Positions 29,279 through 38,991 of a stretch of 52,822 nt of DNA are shown here, in pieces. The notes under the pieces are model-generated. The model searched no databases, had not been told where the DNA came from, and was given only the letters and a program-made list of their open reading frames with translations. The first letter of the stretch is position 1. Each line of letters opens with the position of its first letter. Source of the stretch: an uncultured Haliea sp. (GTDB taxonomy: Bacteria > Pseudomonadota > Gammaproteobacteria > Pseudomonadales > Halieaceae); the NCBI GenBank assembly GCA_947258585.1, contig CAMYIZ010000050.1:1-52822 (forward strand), written 5' to 3'. The translations under genes were made by a program, and so were the position numbers.

Positions 29279-29641
29279 TCAATATCCCCAAAGGATCTGT
29301 ACGCCCCAGACCACATAAACAAAAAGTACCAGTGCAATCACCAGCTGGGCCGAAATCCGCAGCACATTGCCGGTGGTCCCCATCAGTCGCTCTGTCAGAT
29401 AGTCGGTCACCACCGCCCACAACCCGATCCAGGCGTGGGCCGCCAGGGACAACAAAGCCATGAGGCTGAAGACCTTGACCCAGGTCTGGGCAAACAGGGC
29501 CTTCCAGCTGGCGTAGTCGACGCCAGTGAGGACGACCCAGCCGATAAACAGGAAATATGCCAGCAGGATAACGCCGCTGACCCGCTGAACCAGCCAGTCG
29601 GAAGTGCCGGACCGGCCAAAGCTTGTAACTGCAGTTACCAT
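29279..29641 (-). CDS. sdhD: Succinate dehydrogenase membrane anchor subunit SdhD
   Basis: 120 residues with three membrane spans. The second span holds the haem-ligand candidate His in LAAHAWIGLW, followed by the TDYL stretch whose Tyr borders the quinone site. The SDWLVQRVSGVIL opening is the usual first span. It overlaps sdhC by 7 bp. Confidence 0.93.
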   Translation of the reverse strand: MVTAVTSFGRSGTSDWLVQRVSGVILLAYFLFIGWVVLTGVDYASWKALFAQTWVKVFSLMALLSLAAHAWIGLWAVVTDYLTERLMGTTGNVLRISAQLVIALVLFVYVVWGVQILWGY

Positions 29642-30009
29642 ATCAATACCCCCATGAGGAGCGTCAGTACCACAGACAGTACGATCACCAGCCGGGCACC
29701 GAGGACGCCACCTTCAAAACTCTCGCCTATGCCAAAATCCATGACCAGGTGCTTGACTCCGGCCAGGGCGTGATAGATCAGGGCCGCCGCGATCACCCAG
29801 AGGATAAGCTTGGCCAAGGGGCTGGCCAGCGCCGATTGCAGGGAAGCGAAACTTTCCGGGCTCCGCAGGCTCATATCCAGAGCCCAGACCAGGAAGGCCA
29901 TGGCAACAAAAAGGAATACACCGGAAGCGCGATGGGTGATCGATGCCCACGCGGTTATGGGAAGCCGCATGCTGCCGATGTCCAGGTTCACAGGACGCTT
30001 GTCTTTCAC
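29635..30009 (-). CDS. sdhC: Succinate dehydrogenase cytochrome b556 subunit SdhC
   Basis: 124 residues from GTG 30009, the first gene of the operon. Three membrane spans. The family signature RPVNLDI then SITHRASGVFLF lies at the N-terminus, and HALAGVKHLVMDFG holds the conserved haem-side His. It anchors SdhAB and binds ubiquinone. A sigma-70 promoter (30118-30146) gives an untranslated leader of about 100 bases. Confidence 0.95.
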   Translation of the reverse strand: MKDKRPVNLDIGSMRLPITAWASITHRASGVFLFVAMAFLVWALDMSLRSPESFASLQSALASPLAKLILWVIAAALIYHALAGVKHLVMDFGIGESFEGGVLGARLVIVLSVVLTLLMGVLIW

Positions 30010-30117
30010 AGTTCAGGTACCACCGTTGCAGACGCCACAAGGGCGATTAAAGGGGCCGGCCGCAGGTCAGGCCTGGCGCTGTTGCCTCCCGCGTCGGGAC
30101 TCGGGAAAGCGCGCAGA

Positions 30118-30146
30118 ATTATAGGAGGATGCGGGTTCAATTACAA
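30118..30146 (-). promoter_or_regulatory. Sigma-70 promoter of the sdhCDAB-suc operon
   Basis: On the minus strand TTGTAA (30146-30141), a 17-bp spacer and a perfect TATAAT (30123-30118) lie about 110 bp before sdhC. With the gltA promoter it occupies the 322-bp divergent interval 30010-30331. Nothing else coding was seen there. Confidence 0.75.
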
Positions 30147-30268
30147 ACCTGCCGGCAGAGGAAGCGACCGCCAAAAAAATGCGCCCAAGATCGCCGATCT
30201 CCCAACTACCCAATTCTGGACAATGAACCCAGAAGACCTCAGGATGGTAGCAAATCGGGCCAGATCAA

Positions 30269-30296
30269 TTGACAAAAGCTGCCGAAACTCTATAGT
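30269..30296 (+). promoter_or_regulatory. Sigma-70 promoter of gltA
   Basis: A perfect TTGACA (30269-30274), a 16-bp spacer and TATAGT (30291-30296) lie 36 bp before the gltA ATG. The leader would be about 30 bases. Confidence 0.75.
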
Positions 30297-30331
30297 TGGG
30301 CACCCCACGAAACCACATCGCAGGACCCCCT

Positions 30332-31624
30332 ATGAGTGAAAGAAAGGCAACCCTGAAGATAGACGGTCTGGATGAAGTCGTCGAACTTCCCGTCTACTCC
30401 GGAACCCTCGGCCAGGATGTTATCGATGTCGGCGGCCTGACCGCCCGGGACATGTTCACCTACGATCCAGGTTTCGTCTCTACAGCTGCCTGCGAGTCAC
30501 AGATTACCTTCATCGACGGCGCCAAAGGTGTACTGCTGCATCGCGGCTACCCCATTGACCAGCTGGCCGAGCACAGCGACTATCTCGAGACCTGCTACCT
30601 GCTGCTCTATGGAGAGCTGCCCAACGAAGCGCAGAAGCAGAACTTTGTCAGCACGGTCAAGCGCCACACCATGGTGCATGAGCAGATCCGCACATTCTTC
30701 AACGGCTTTCGCCGCGACGCGCATCCCATGGCGGTCATGTGCGGCGTGGTCGGTGCGCTGTCCGCGTTCTATCACGATTCGCTCGACATCTCCGACGAGC
30801 ACCACCGGGAGGTCGCGGCATTCCGGCTGATAGCGAAAATGCCGACGCTCGCGGCAATGAGCTACAAGTTCTCCATCGGCCAGCCGTTCATGTACCCCGA
30901 TAACAGGATGAGCTACTCCGAGAACTTCCTGCACATGATGTTCGGCAACCCCTGTGAGCCCAGCAAGATCAGCCCGGTACTCGCCAAGGCCATGGACCGC
31001 ATCTTCCTGCTGCATGCCGACCACGAGCAGAATGCCTCTACCTCGACCGTACGTCTGGCCGGCTCTTCGGGCGCCAACCCCTTCGCCTGTATCGCCGCGG
31101 GTATCGCTGCGCTCTGGGGCCCCTCGCACGGCGGGGCCAACGAGGCGGTGCTGGAAATGCTGGAGGAAATCGGCGACGTCTCCCGCATCGATGAATTCGT
31201 GGCCCGGGCCAAGGACAAGGACGACCCCTTCCGCCTTATGGGCTTCGGTCACCGGGTCTACAAGAACTTCGACCCCCGCGCCAAGGTAATGAAAGAGGCC
31301 GCCGACGAAGTCCTGGCGGAACTGGGCATCGACAACGAGCCACTGCTGGCCATCGCCAAGCGCCTGGAACAGATTGCGCTGGAAGACCCCTACTTCATCG
31401 AGAAAAAGCTCTATCCGAACGTGGACTTCTACTCCGGCATCATTCTCAAGGCCATCGGCATCCCCACCAGCATGTTTACCGTGATCTTTGCTGTGGGCCG
31501 CACGGTGGGCTGGATCGCCCACTGGCACGAGATGATCAGCGGCCCCTACCGGATAGGCCGCCCGCGCCAGCTGTACACCGGCCACGCCCAGCGGGACTTC
31601 GTGCCCCTGGACAAGCGCGGCTGA
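30332..31624 (+). CDS. gltA: Citrate synthase (type II, GltA)
   Basis: 430 residues from ATG 30332; an upstream extension would cover the promoter. It condenses oxaloacetate and acetyl-CoA. The catalytic residues lie in [11 protein letters not shown] (His), [14 protein letters not shown] (His) and NVDFYSGI (Asp). The N-terminal extension of about 50 residues and the length place it with the hexameric, NADH-inhibited enzymes of gram-negatives. It is divergent from sdh-suc, so two halves of the TCA cycle share one control region. Confidence 0.97.
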   Translation: MSERKATLKIDGLDEVVELPVYSGTLGQDVIDVGGLTARDMFTYDPGFVSTAACESQITFIDGAKGVLLHRGYPIDQLAEHSDYLETCYLLLYGELPNEAQKQNFVSTVKRHTMVHEQIRTFFNGFRRDAHPMAVMCGVVGALSAFYHDSLDISDEHHREVAAFRLIAKMPTLAAMSYKFSIGQPFMYPDNRMSYSENFLHMMFGNPCEPSKISPVLAKAMDRIFLLHADHEQNASTSTVRLAGSSGANPFACIAAGIAALWGPSHGGANEAVLEMLEEIGDVSRIDEFVARAKDKDDPFRLMGFGHRVYKNFDPRAKVMKEAADEVLAELGIDNEPLLAIAKRLEQIALEDPYFIEKKLYPNVDFYSGIILKAIGIPTSMFTVIFAVGRTVGWIAHWHEMISGPYRIGRPRQLYTGHAQRDFVPLDKRG

Positions 31625-31642
31625 AGCCGGACTGCGAACAAC

Positions 31643-31667
31643 AAGGCCGCCCTGAGCGGCCTTTTTT
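31643..31667 (+). terminator. Rho-independent terminator of gltA
   Basis: Stem AAGGCCGC/GCGGCCTT with a 5-base loop, followed by TTTT, beginning 18 bp after the gltA stop. Confidence 0.88.
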
Positions 31668-31714
31668 CGTTAAACTGACCCACGACAGGGCATAGCAACA
31701 GGGAAAGGCAGGTC

Positions 31715-32836
31715 ATGAGTGACATCGTCATCAGCGGCACAGGGCTGTATACCCCGCCCCAGTCCATCAGCAACGAAGAGCTGGTCATTTCGTTCAATAC
31801 CTGGGTCGAGCAATTCAACGCCGAGAACGCGGAGGCCATTGCCGCCGGCACGCTGGCACCCATGCAACCCTCCTCCGCAGAATTCATCGAAAAGGCATCG
31901 GGGATCAAATCGCGCTACGTCATAGACAAGACAGGCGTCCTGGATCCCGGGCGCATGGTGCCGCGGATTGCGGAGCGGCCGGACACCAGCCCGTCGGTCC
32001 AGTGCGAAATATCCGTGGCCGCCGCCCGGGAAGCGATGAGCCAGGCCGGCAAGACCGCGGCCGACATTGATGCGGTTATCGTCGCCTGCTCCAACCTGCA
32101 GCGCGCCTACCCCGCGATCGCCGTGGAAGTCCAGGACGCACTGGGCATTGAGGGCTTCGGTTTCGACATGAACGTGGCCTGCTCCTCTGCCACCTTCGGC
32201 ATCCAGCAGGCCCGCGACAGCATCCTCTCCGGCAGCGCCCGCTGCGTGCTCATCCTCAATCCCGAGATATGCAGCGGCCACCTCAACTTCCGCGACCGCG
32301 ACTCTCATTTCATTTTCGGCGATGTATGCACCGCAATAATCGTCGAGCGCGAGGAAAGCGCCACCACTGCAGAGCGCTATCGCATCATCGACAGCAAGTT
32401 GCAGACCCTGTTCTCGAACAATATCCGCAACAACTTTGGCTTCCTCAACCGCGCTGCCGAGGAAGGGATCGGCAAGCCGGACAAGCTGTTCGTGCAGGAG
32501 GGGCGCAAGGTGTTCAAGGAGGTCTGTCCCGCGGTGGCGAAACAGATCAGCGAGCAGCTGCAACGCCTGGATATCGCCCCCGACACGCTCAAGCGCATGT
32601 GGCTGCACCAGGCCAACCTGAGCATGAACCACCTTATCGCGCGCAAGGTGCTGGGGCGGGATGCCAGCGAGGAAGAGGCCCCGACCATTCTCGACGAGTA
32701 CGCCAATACCAGCTCCGCCGGCTCGGTGATCGCGTTCCACAAGCACCGCGGGGACTTTGCCAGTGGCGATCTGGGCGTGCTGTGTTCGTTTGGTGCGGGG
32801 TACAGTATCGGAAGTGTTGTTTTACAGCGGGTTTAA
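31715..32836 (+). CDS. Beta-ketoacyl-ACP synthase III-like protein (FabH2/PA3286 type)
   Basis: 373 residues, longer than housekeeping FabH (about 320). The thiolase-fold catalytic triad is visible: Cys156 in [11 protein letters not shown], His in [11 protein letters not shown] and Asn in [11 protein letters not shown]. The extra N-terminal insertion (about 25-60) and the [12 protein letters not shown] stretch recall the PA3286-type enzyme of Pseudomonas, reported to draw acyl-CoA from beta-oxidation into fatty-acid synthesis. That link is from memory of the family. It stands alone after the gltA terminator, with its own AGG ribosome site. Confidence 0.85.
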   Translation: MSDIVISGTGLYTPPQSISNEELVISFNTWVEQFNAENAEAIAAGTLAPMQPSSAEFIEKASGIKSRYVIDKTGVLDPGRMVPRIAERPDTSPSVQCEISVAAAREAMSQAGKTAADIDAVIVACSNLQRAYPAIAVEVQDALGIEGFGFDMNVACSSATFGIQQARDSILSGSARCVLILNPEICSGHLNFRDRDSHFIFGDVCTAIIVEREESATTAERYRIIDSKLQTLFSNNIRNNFGFLNRAAEEGIGKPDKLFVQEGRKVFKEVCPAVAKQISEQLQRLDIAPDTLKRMWLHQANLSMNHLIARKVLGRDASEEEAPTILDEYANTSSAGSVIAFHKHRGDFASGDLGVLCSFGAGYSIGSVVLQRV

Positions 32837-32922
32837 CACCCTCACCGGAGCACTGTACCTAGTGACTTCTGCGGGCACTGAACACCAGCAACCAGCAACC
32901 CGGGCGCCGCGCATCCGGGTGC

Positions 32923-33984
32923 TCAGGACAGCAGGGCCGGCAGTGCCTCCAGCAGCGCGTCGCACTGCTCATCCGTCCCCACCGTAATCCGCAGGTAGTC
33001 GGATATCCGCGGCTTGTTGAAGTAGCGAACCACTATGCCCTGCTCCCGCAAAGCATGGAAAATGGCGCCCGCATCGCGCCCGGGACCGGGTGTGGCGAGG
33101 ACAAAATTGGCTGCCGAGGGCAGCACCGTGAAACCCAGGGCCTCCAGTCCGCTGTGAAGCCGCTCGCGAGTCGCGATAACCTTGCGGCGGCAGCTCTGGA
33201 ACCAGTCTTCATCGGCCAGGGAGGCGATGACCGCGCGCTGGGCGACAGCGTCCAGCGGGTAGGAATTGAACGAGTTCTTGATCCGCTGCAAACCCTCGAT
33301 CAGGTGGGCCTGGCCAAACGCCATCCCCACCCGCAGCCCGGCGAGGGCGCGAGACTTCGACAGGGTCTGCACCACCAGCAGGTTATCGTAGTCATTGATC
33401 AGCGCCACCGCGGAGTCACCGCCGAAATCGATGTAGGCCTCGTCGATGACCACCACCCGATCCGGATTGGACTCCAGCAGACGGCGAATATCCCCGAGCT
33501 CGAGCACCATGCCCGTGGGGGCATTCGGATTGGGCAGGATAATGCCACCATTGGGGCGCTGGTAGGCCTTCACATCGACCGTGAAGTCCTCCCTCAGCGG
33601 GATCTGCACCGCGTCGACCCCGTAGAGATCGCACCAGACCGGGTAAAAACTGTAGCTGATATCGGGGAACAACAGGGGCTGATCCTGGTTCAGCAGCCCC
33701 TGAAAAACGTGCGCAAGCACTTCGTCCGACCCATTGCCTACAAACACCTGATCCGCCCCCAGTCCATGGTACTCGGCCATGGCCTGGCGCAGCTCGGTAG
33801 ACTCGGGATCGGGATAGCGGCGCAGGGAATCGCCGTCGGTGGCCTGAACCGCGGCCAATACCCGGGGTGATGGCGGATAAGGCGCCTCGTTGGTGTTGAG
33901 CTTCACCAGCCGCTGGTGGCGGGGCTGCTCACCGGGCACATAGGGCGTCAGGCGCCGGGTAAGATCACTCCAGAAGCGGCTCAT
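32923..33984 (-). CDS. hisC: Histidinol-phosphate aminotransferase (HisC family)
   Basis: 353 residues from ATG 33984. Fold-type I aminotransferase with the PLP Lys210 in TLSKSRALAGLRVG, Asp181 in VVIDEAYIDFGG, and the PNPNAPTG substrate loop. KLNTNEAPYPPSP and RRYPDPES are HisC signatures. It transaminates histidinol phosphate, and in some bacteria also aromatic keto acids. It is not next to other his genes, so a broader aromatic role is possible. Confidence 0.9.
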   Translation of the reverse strand: MSRFWSDLTRRLTPYVPGEQPRHQRLVKLNTNEAPYPPSPRVLAAVQATDGDSLRRYPDPESTELRQAMAEYHGLGADQVFVGNGSDEVLAHVFQGLLNQDQPLLFPDISYSFYPVWCDLYGVDAVQIPLREDFTVDVKAYQRPNGGIILPNPNAPTGMVLELGDIRRLLESNPDRVVVIDEAYIDFGGDSAVALINDYDNLLVVQTLSKSRALAGLRVGMAFGQAHLIEGLQRIKNSFNSYPLDAVAQRAVIASLADEDWFQSCRRKVIATRERLHSGLEALGFTVLPSAANFVLATPGPGRDAGAIFHALREQGIVVRYFNKPRISDYLRITVGTDEQCDALLEALPALLS

Positions 33985-34041
33985 GCACACAATCCTGCGG
34001 TCGCTGAATCCACCCACGGGAGTCGCGGGTGGGCGGTTGGA

Positions 34042-34117
34042 TGGCGTCCCCTAGGGGGTTCGAACCCCTGTTACCGCCGTGAAAGGGCAGTGTCCTGGAC
34101 CACTAGACGAAGGGGAC
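34042..34117 (-). tRNA. tRNA-Glu (anticodon TTC), copy 2
   Basis: 76 nt on the minus strand with acceptor GTCCCCT/AGGGGAC, anticodon loop CTTTCAC and encoded CCA (34044-34042). It equals copy 1 at 6416 except for two D-loop bases. It stands alone upstream of hisC. Confidence 0.97.
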
Positions 34118-34151
34118 GCAGATGTTTCGACGCTCAGCCGAAAGCGGGCGT

Positions 34152-34179
34152 ATTTTACTTGAGCAAAGCGGCATTGCAA
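34152..34179 (-). promoter_or_regulatory. Sigma-70 promoter of tRNA-Glu copy 2
   Basis: On the minus strand TTGCAA (34179-34174), a 16-bp spacer and TAAAAT (34157-34152) lie 34 bp before the tRNA. The -10 is followed by a GC-rich ACGCCCGC stretch, as at stable-RNA promoters. The -10 is the same as at the first tRNA-Glu. Confidence 0.65.
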
Positions 34180-34260
34180 GCTTCGTGGGAACAGCGCGGG
34201 CAGCAACCGACCCCGGCAGCCCATCGTCGACTGGCAGGGTGCGGCTGCTTGCCACATCTG

Positions 34261-34316
34261 GCACTGCGCGTGCCGCACTATGCGTGCCACACTACGCGTG
34301 CCGCACTATGCGTGCC
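34261..34316. repeat. Tandem repeat, four units of 14 bp
   Basis: Four adjacent copies of a gcactatgcgtgcc unit start at 34261, 34275, 34289 and 34303, with one to three changes between copies; units 2 and 4 are identical. They sit directly after the porin stop codon, in the interval before the tRNA-Glu promoter. There are no spacers, so it is a simple minisatellite and not a CRISPR array. Confidence 0.8.
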
Positions 34317-34323
34317 ACACAAC

Positions 34324-35598
34324 TCAGTACTTGAACTGGGTATCGAACACCACGCGATCATAGTCACGGCCGGTGCCGACGGCATTTTCGCCCGACTCGT
34401 TGTCCAGGTACACCGTCACGCCCAGGTGCCACTGCTTGCCCAGGGCATAGTTGCCAAACAGTCTGTGACCGCGAACGTCGGTACCGCCACCGGACAGATC
34501 CGAGTCACGCAGCAGGCCGAACACCGCGTCCGCCTCAGTCCGCTCGTACTGATAGCCCAGGTCCCAGCTGCCGGCACCGTCAGCCTTGCCCAGCTTCAAT
34601 CCCGCCAGCCATCCCTTGTCGAACTCATCGGCATCCAGATTCTGCACATAGTGCGCATATACCGCCAGGGGCAGCGCCAGACCGCGCCAGGTCAGGTCGG
34701 AGAACAGCTCCAGTTCCTCGAAGTTGTTGCTGTAGGTGCAGCTGCCATTGCTCGCGCAACTGAAACTGTTGCCAAAGAAATCATCGTTGTCGCCGAAAAA
34801 TACCGTTTCGCCTTGCACCGGAATATCGATGTAGCCAGCGCCCGTGGTCACCGCGAGCTGCTCGGACAATTCCGCGGTAAAGCCCGTTTGCACACCGTAG
34901 TAGAAGGTGTTGTTCGAGCGATTGCTGTCGCTCTCCAAGGCAATTGCTGCGGCATTGATGAAGACGCCATTGCCGGACCAGCCTAGGGCAATCCCCTCCG
35001 GGGTGTAGTCCGAGTCCCAGACCAGGCCGGTGCCCTGGGGCCGATAGAAGTTGTTTTTCATCTTGCCACCGGTCAGGTAGGCGCCGTCAAAAGGACGCCA
35101 GGTGGCGTAGGCCTGATCCAGATAGAGGTCCTTGCTGCTGGCTCCACCGCCGAGCGTGGTGTTGCCCGATGTGGGTGATTCATTCCCCGCCGCAATGCGC
35201 AAGCCGACTTCCACGGCGTTGGGCAGTTGCGCGGTGAATCCCGCGCGGGCGCGCAGGCGGTGGCGGGTGCGTACATCCCGCGCCGCGATGTCGATTTCTT
35301 CATAGCGATAGCGGAAGTCGCCGCTGAAACGGACGGTGTCAGTCCAGTGATCCGCGGGGCGGGACGGGGCCGCGGCGGGCGCACGGCTCAACTTGAGTTC
35401 GGAGACCGCACTGGCAGTGCTCTCGCGCAGCTCGGCGTTCTCCTGCTCCAGCAGGGTAACCCGCTGCATCAGGGTGGTCATCTGCGACTTGAGCTGCTCG
35501 AACTCCGCTTCGCTGACGGCAGCCTGGGCACCAGCAGCCGACAGCGAGCTGGCAAAAACCGCGGCCAATGCTGACGCCGCCTGTCGTGTATTCTTCAT
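34324..35598 (-). CDS. Putative outer-membrane porin with N-terminal coiled coil (Pho-controlled)
   Basis: 424 residues. Signal peptide 1-26 (cut near AGAQA). Residues about 30-65 form a heptad-type coiled coil (FEQLKSQMTTLMQRVTLLEQE). The rest is a beta-barrel of alternating strands ending in aromatic-rich VVFDTQFKY, with the terminal Tyr typical of outer-membrane proteins. The SGDFRYRYEEID opening of the barrel is that of the putative porin family PF16930 as I recall it. A Pho box with a -10 exactly 10 bp downstream precedes it, so it is likely made at phosphate starvation and may admit phosphate or phosphate esters. Two Cys lie in an extracellular-type loop (SCASNGSCTYS). Confidence 0.82.
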   Translation of the reverse strand: MKNTRQAASALAAVFASSLSAAGAQAAVSEAEFEQLKSQMTTLMQRVTLLEQENAELRESTASAVSELKLSRAPAAAPSRPADHWTDTVRFSGDFRYRYEEIDIAARDVRTRHRLRARAGFTAQLPNAVEVGLRIAAGNESPTSGNTTLGGGASSKDLYLDQAYATWRPFDGAYLTGGKMKNNFYRPQGTGLVWDSDYTPEGIALGWSGNGVFINAAAIALESDSNRSNNTFYYGVQTGFTAELSEQLAVTTGAGYIDIPVQGETVFFGDNDDFFGNSFSCASNGSCTYSNNFEELELFSDLTWRGLALPLAVYAHYVQNLDADEFDKGWLAGLKLGKADGAGSWDLGYQYERTEADAVFGLLRDSDLSGGGTDVRGHRLFGNYALGKQWHLGVTVYLDNESGENAVGTGRDYDRVVFDTQFKY

Positions 35599-35652
35599 GT
35601 GTCGTCCTCACCTGTCATCGTCAGCGCGATGGCGCATGACCGTTTGATGGCG

Positions 35653-35686
35653 ATTTTATGTCTTTTTTATGACAAAACCATGACAG
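35653..35686 (-). promoter_or_regulatory. Pho box and promoter of the porin gene
   Basis: On the minus strand CTGTCAT (35686-35680), 4 bp, TTGTCAT (35675-35669), then after exactly 10 bp the hexamer TAAAAT (35658-35653). A third, weaker unit AAGACAT continues the 11-bp period. The PhoB box replaces the -35 element, as in PhoB-activated promoters. Confidence 0.85.
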
Positions 35687-35704
35687 TGAGCAACTCGAAG
35701 GCGT

Positions 35705-36427
35705 TTATTTCTCCTCAACCTGATTAATCAGCTCATCGGGCTCCACGTGGCGCACATCCAGGCCGCGAACCAGGTAGATCACATTCTCGGCAATATTGCA
35801 GGCGTGGTCGCCTACCCGCTCCAGGCTGCGCAGCGTCCACATCTGCCCAAGCACAGGGCTGATGGTGCGCGGATCCTCCATCATGAAGGTCACCAGGCTG
35901 CGCATCGCCGTGGCGTACTCGGAGTCCACCGAGCGGTCGGCAATCACGGTTTCCACTGCCATGTCGACGTCGAGTCGGGCAAAGGCGTCCAGCGCATGTC
36001 GCAGCATCTCACCGACATGGTTGCTGATGTGCCGAATCTCGGTGAAAGTGGCGCTGCTGGATGCGGCTTCTTCGGAGGCCTTCACCGCCTGGCGGGCGAT
36101 CTTGCTGGCCTCGTCGCCGATCCGCTCCAGATCCGTCGTGACCTTGGAAATGGCCAGCACCAGGCGCAGGTCGCTGGCGGCCGGCTGGCGGCGGGCCAGG
36201 ATGCGGAAGCACTCCTCGTCAATCCTGATCTCGAAGTCGTTCACCTGCTCGTCGCCGGCTATGACCTCCTCCGCAAGCCCGCTGTCGCGATTGAGCAGCG
36301 AATCCACAGCCTTGCCGATCTGCTGCTCCACCAGGCCGCCCATTTCCAGCAGATGGTTCTTGACGGATTCCAGCTCGGCATTGAACTGGGCTGATATATG
36401 TTGTTTATAGCTATCCTGTTGCAGCAT
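35705..36427 (-). CDS. phoU: Phosphate signalling complex protein PhoU
   Basis: 240 residues with two repeated three-helix bundles. Each repeat carries the metal-binding acidic motif (DLERIGDEASKIA and SLERVGDHACNIAE). PhoU links Pst transport to inhibition of PhoR when phosphate is plentiful. Start ATG 36427 has GAGG 8 bases upstream. It follows pstB by 10 bp as the last gene of the pst operon. Confidence 0.96.
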   Translation of the reverse strand: MLQQDSYKQHISAQFNAELESVKNHLLEMGGLVEQQIGKAVDSLLNRDSGLAEEVIAGDEQVNDFEIRIDEECFRILARRQPAASDLRLVLAISKVTTDLERIGDEASKIARQAVKASEEAASSSATFTEIRHISNHVGEMLRHALDAFARLDVDMAVETVIADRSVDSEYATAMRSLVTFMMEDPRTISPVLGQMWTLRSLERVGDHACNIAENVIYLVRGLDVRHVEPDELINQVEEK

Positions 36428-36437
36428 GGCAGTGTCC

Positions 36438-37265
36438 TCAGCCGTAACGGCCGGTGATGTAATCCTCAGTCTGTTTCTGTTCCGGGTTGGTAAACAGCGT
36501 ATCGGTATCGTCGTACTCGATCAACTTGCCCATGTACATGAACGCGGTCATGTCCGACACCCGGGCCGCCTGCTGCATGTTGTGGGTCACGATGACGATG
36601 GTGTAGCGGGACTTGAGCTCGTAGATCAGCTCCTCAATTTTCAGCGTGGAGATGGGATCCAGGGCCGAGGCAGGCTCATCGAGCAGCAGCACTTCCGGTT
36701 CAACGGCGATGGTCCGGGCAATCACCAGACGCTGCTGCTGGCCACCGGACATGCCCAGCGCGCTTTCGTGCAGGCGATCCTTGACCTCTTCCCATAGTGC
36801 CGCGGCGCGCAGGGATTTCTCCACCACTTCATCGAGAACGCGTTTCTTGTTGATGCCCTGAATACGCAGACCGTAAGCGACGTTCTCGTAGATACTCTTG
36901 GGAAACGGGTTGGGCTTCTGGAATACCATGCCAACACGCCGGCGCAGGGCAGCCACGTCCACTCTCCTGTCGTAGACGTCCTCGTTTTCCAGCAGCAAGC
37001 GGCCATCCACCCGGCAGCCATCCACCAGGTCGTTCATCCGGTTGATGCAGCGCAGCAGGCTGGACTTGCCGCAGCCGCTGGGTCCAATAAAGGCAGTCAC
37101 GCGCTGGCGGGGTATTTCCAGATTGATATCGTACAGCGCCTGGCTGTTGTTGTAGAACAGATTCAGCTGTTCCATACGCAGACTGGTTTCCGCGGGACCG
37201 GCCGGTCCGGATGGTTGCGGCTGGTCGCGCTTCAGCGCCTGAATATCAATGGCATGGGTTTGCAT
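36438..37265 (-). CDS. pstB: Phosphate ABC transporter ATP-binding protein PstB
   Basis: 275 residues. Walker A GPSGCGKS at 61-68, signature [13 protein letters not shown], Walker [14 protein letters not shown] and the switch His in [13 protein letters not shown] are all intact. An N-terminal extension of about 30 residues rich in Pro and Gln precedes the ATPase fold, as in other gammaproteobacterial PstB. It drives PstC/PstA. Confidence 0.97.
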   Translation of the reverse strand: MQTHAIDIQALKRDQPQPSGPAGPAETSLRMEQLNLFYNNSQALYDINLEIPRQRVTAFIGPSGCGKSSLLRCINRMNDLVDGCRVDGRLLLENEDVYDRRVDVAALRRRVGMVFQKPNPFPKSIYENVAYGLRIQGINKKRVLDEVVEKSLRAAALWEEVKDRLHESALGMSGGQQQRLVIARTIAVEPEVLLLDEPASALDPISTLKIEELIYELKSRYTIVIVTHNMQQAARVSDMTAFMYMGKLIEYDDTDTLFTNPEQKQTEDYITGRYG

Positions 37266-37278
37266 GGTTAGATCCTGT

Positions 37279-38991
37279 CTAGTGTTCCAGCGACTTGTAG
37301 CGTTCCCGCAGGCGGTTGCGCAGGCTTACGGCGGCCAGGTTCAACAGCGCGATAATTAGCACCAGCAACAGCGCCGTAGCATAGACCAGCGGTCGCGCCG
37401 CCTCCACATTGGGGCTCTGGAAGCCCACGTCGTAGATGTGGAAGCCCAAGTGCATGAATTTCTGGTCGAGGTGCAGATACGGGTAATTGCCGTCCAGGGG
37501 CAGGGTCGGCGCCAGCTTCACCACCCCGACCAGCATCAGCGGCGCCACTTCCCCCGCAGCCCGCGCTACGGCCAGAATAAGGCCGGTCATCATCGCCGGG
37601 CTCGCCATGGGCAACACTACCCGCCACAGGGTTTCCGCGCGGGTGGCGCCCAGGGCCAGGGATCCCTCGCGCAGACTCTTGGGAATCCGCGCCAGTCCCT
37701 CTTCAGTCGCCACGATGACCACGGGCAAAGTCAGCAGGGCCAGGGTCAGGGAGGCCCACATCAGACCGGGCGTGCCGAAGGTTGGTCGCGGCAGGGCCGC
37801 CGGGAAGAAAATCTGGTCCAGCTCGCCGCCGACAAAATAGACGAAGAAGCCCAGGCCAAACACCCCGTAGACGATGGAAGGCACCCCGGCCAAGTTGTTC
37901 ACCGCCACCCGGATGGTGCGGGTAACAAAGCCCTGGCTGGCGTATTCGCGAAGGTACACCGCCGCCACCACACCGAATGGGGTAACAATGATGGACATGA
38001 GAATCACCATCAGCACCGTGCCGAACATGGCCGGGAATATCCCGCCCTCGGTATTCGCCTCGCGGGGTTCAGCGGTGAGGAACTCCCACAGGCGTTCGAA
38101 GTACATGCCCAGCTTGGCGAATACACCCATGTCGTTGGGCTGGTAGGCGCGCACCACCTTGGCAATGGGCAGGGTCACCACCCGCCCGTCAGCGAGTTCG
38201 GCGCTGTAGCTGTGGTCCTTGATGCTGTCGTAGAGAACGTAGAGCTCCTCCTGCAGGACCCGGAAACGGGCTTCCTGCTCCGCCCGCATGCCGGCGAGAT
38301 CCGCCGCCGCAGTCGCATCCAGGGCACCTTCAAGTTCCAGCCTGCGCTCGCGCAGGCGCAGGCGCTCAAGTTCGTAGTTGATGGCCCCGATATCCACCTG
38401 CTCGATGCGGCGAATCTCTTCCCGCACGGCCACCGTATCGGTAATCAGCGTCTGCAGTGCCTGCCAGGTGGCTTCCGGACCATCGGCCGCCACCGTCACC
38501 GGCGGCGCATTGAAGCGGCTGACGCCGCGCAGGTAGCCGTAGAAATTCCCCCACTCCAGACGTTCGACCACCACCACATCCGGCGGCAAGCGACGTTCAC
38601 CGAATTGCTCGTTGATCAGCCAGGTAAAATCGGTGCCCAGAAAATCGCGGTTGCCCTGCTTGAGCAGGGTGCGCCGAAAATAGGGGCCGGGGCCCTGCAC
38701 TTCAATGCCAGCTTCCCGCAGCTGGACACCGGCCACCTCCACTTCTTCCACGACCTCGCCCAGCAGCTCCCGCGATTGATCCTGGTAGCTGACCGTGACC
38801 GCCAGCACATCTGCCGGCCAGAAGTGGCTGAGACCGCGTACCGCCAGCAACAGCAGCAGGCCCACCACCGCGATCACGCTCACACTCACGGCGGCGGCAT
38901 TGAGCCAGATCAGCGGCTCGCCACTGCGTACCCAGGCCTTGACCCGCGGGGCGCGCTCGCTGTGCAAATCCTGTTCGTTGATCATTTTCAT
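37279..38991 (-). CDS. pstA: Phosphate ABC transporter permease PstA, long form
   Basis: 570 residues, about twice the E. coli PstA. The start is set at ATG 38991, which overlaps the pstC stop as TGATG; GTG 38994 is an alternative. After the first membrane span (about 27-50) comes a soluble insertion of roughly 230 residues that includes a charged helical stretch ([20 protein letters not shown]). The canonical permease core follows, with [14 protein letters not shown] and EVAPLMLVG near the end. This long form is known in Pseudomonas and marine gammaproteobacteria; the role of the insert is unclear. Confidence 0.93.
   Translation of the reverse strand: MKMINEQDLHSERAPRVKAWVRSGEPLIWLNAAAVSVSVIAVVGLLLLLAVRGLSHFWPADVLAVTVSYQDQSRELLGEVVEEVEVAGVQLREAGIEVQGPGPYFRRTLLKQGNRDFLGTDFTWLINEQFGERRLPPDVVVVERLEWGNFYGYLRGVSRFNAPPVTVAADGPEATWQALQTLITDTVAVREEIRRIEQVDIGAINYELERLRLRERRLELEGALDATAAADLAGMRAEQEARFRVLQEELYVLYDSIKDHSYSAELADGRVVTLPIAKVVRAYQPNDMGVFAKLGMYFERLWEFLTAEPREANTEGGIFPAMFGTVLMVILMSIIVTPFGVVAAVYLREYASQGFVTRTIRVAVNNLAGVPSIVYGVFGLGFFVYFVGGELDQIFFPAALPRPTFGTPGLMWASLTLALLTLPVVIVATEEGLARIPKSLREGSLALGATRAETLWRVVLPMASPAMMTGLILAVARAAGEVAPLMLVGVVKLAPTLPLDGNYPYLHLDQKFMHLGFHIYDVGFQSPNVEAARPLVYATALLLVLIIALLNLAAVSLRNRLRERYKSLEH

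Noticed and set aside
34042-34117. Second tRNA-Glu as an island boundary
   Set aside because: Genes on both sides (hisC and the porin/Pho block) look like core genes and no repeat of the tRNA 3' end or integrase is seen nearby.
34261-34316. Repeats considered as a CRISPR array
   Set aside because: Units are 14 bp and directly adjacent, with no spacers and no cas genes nearby.
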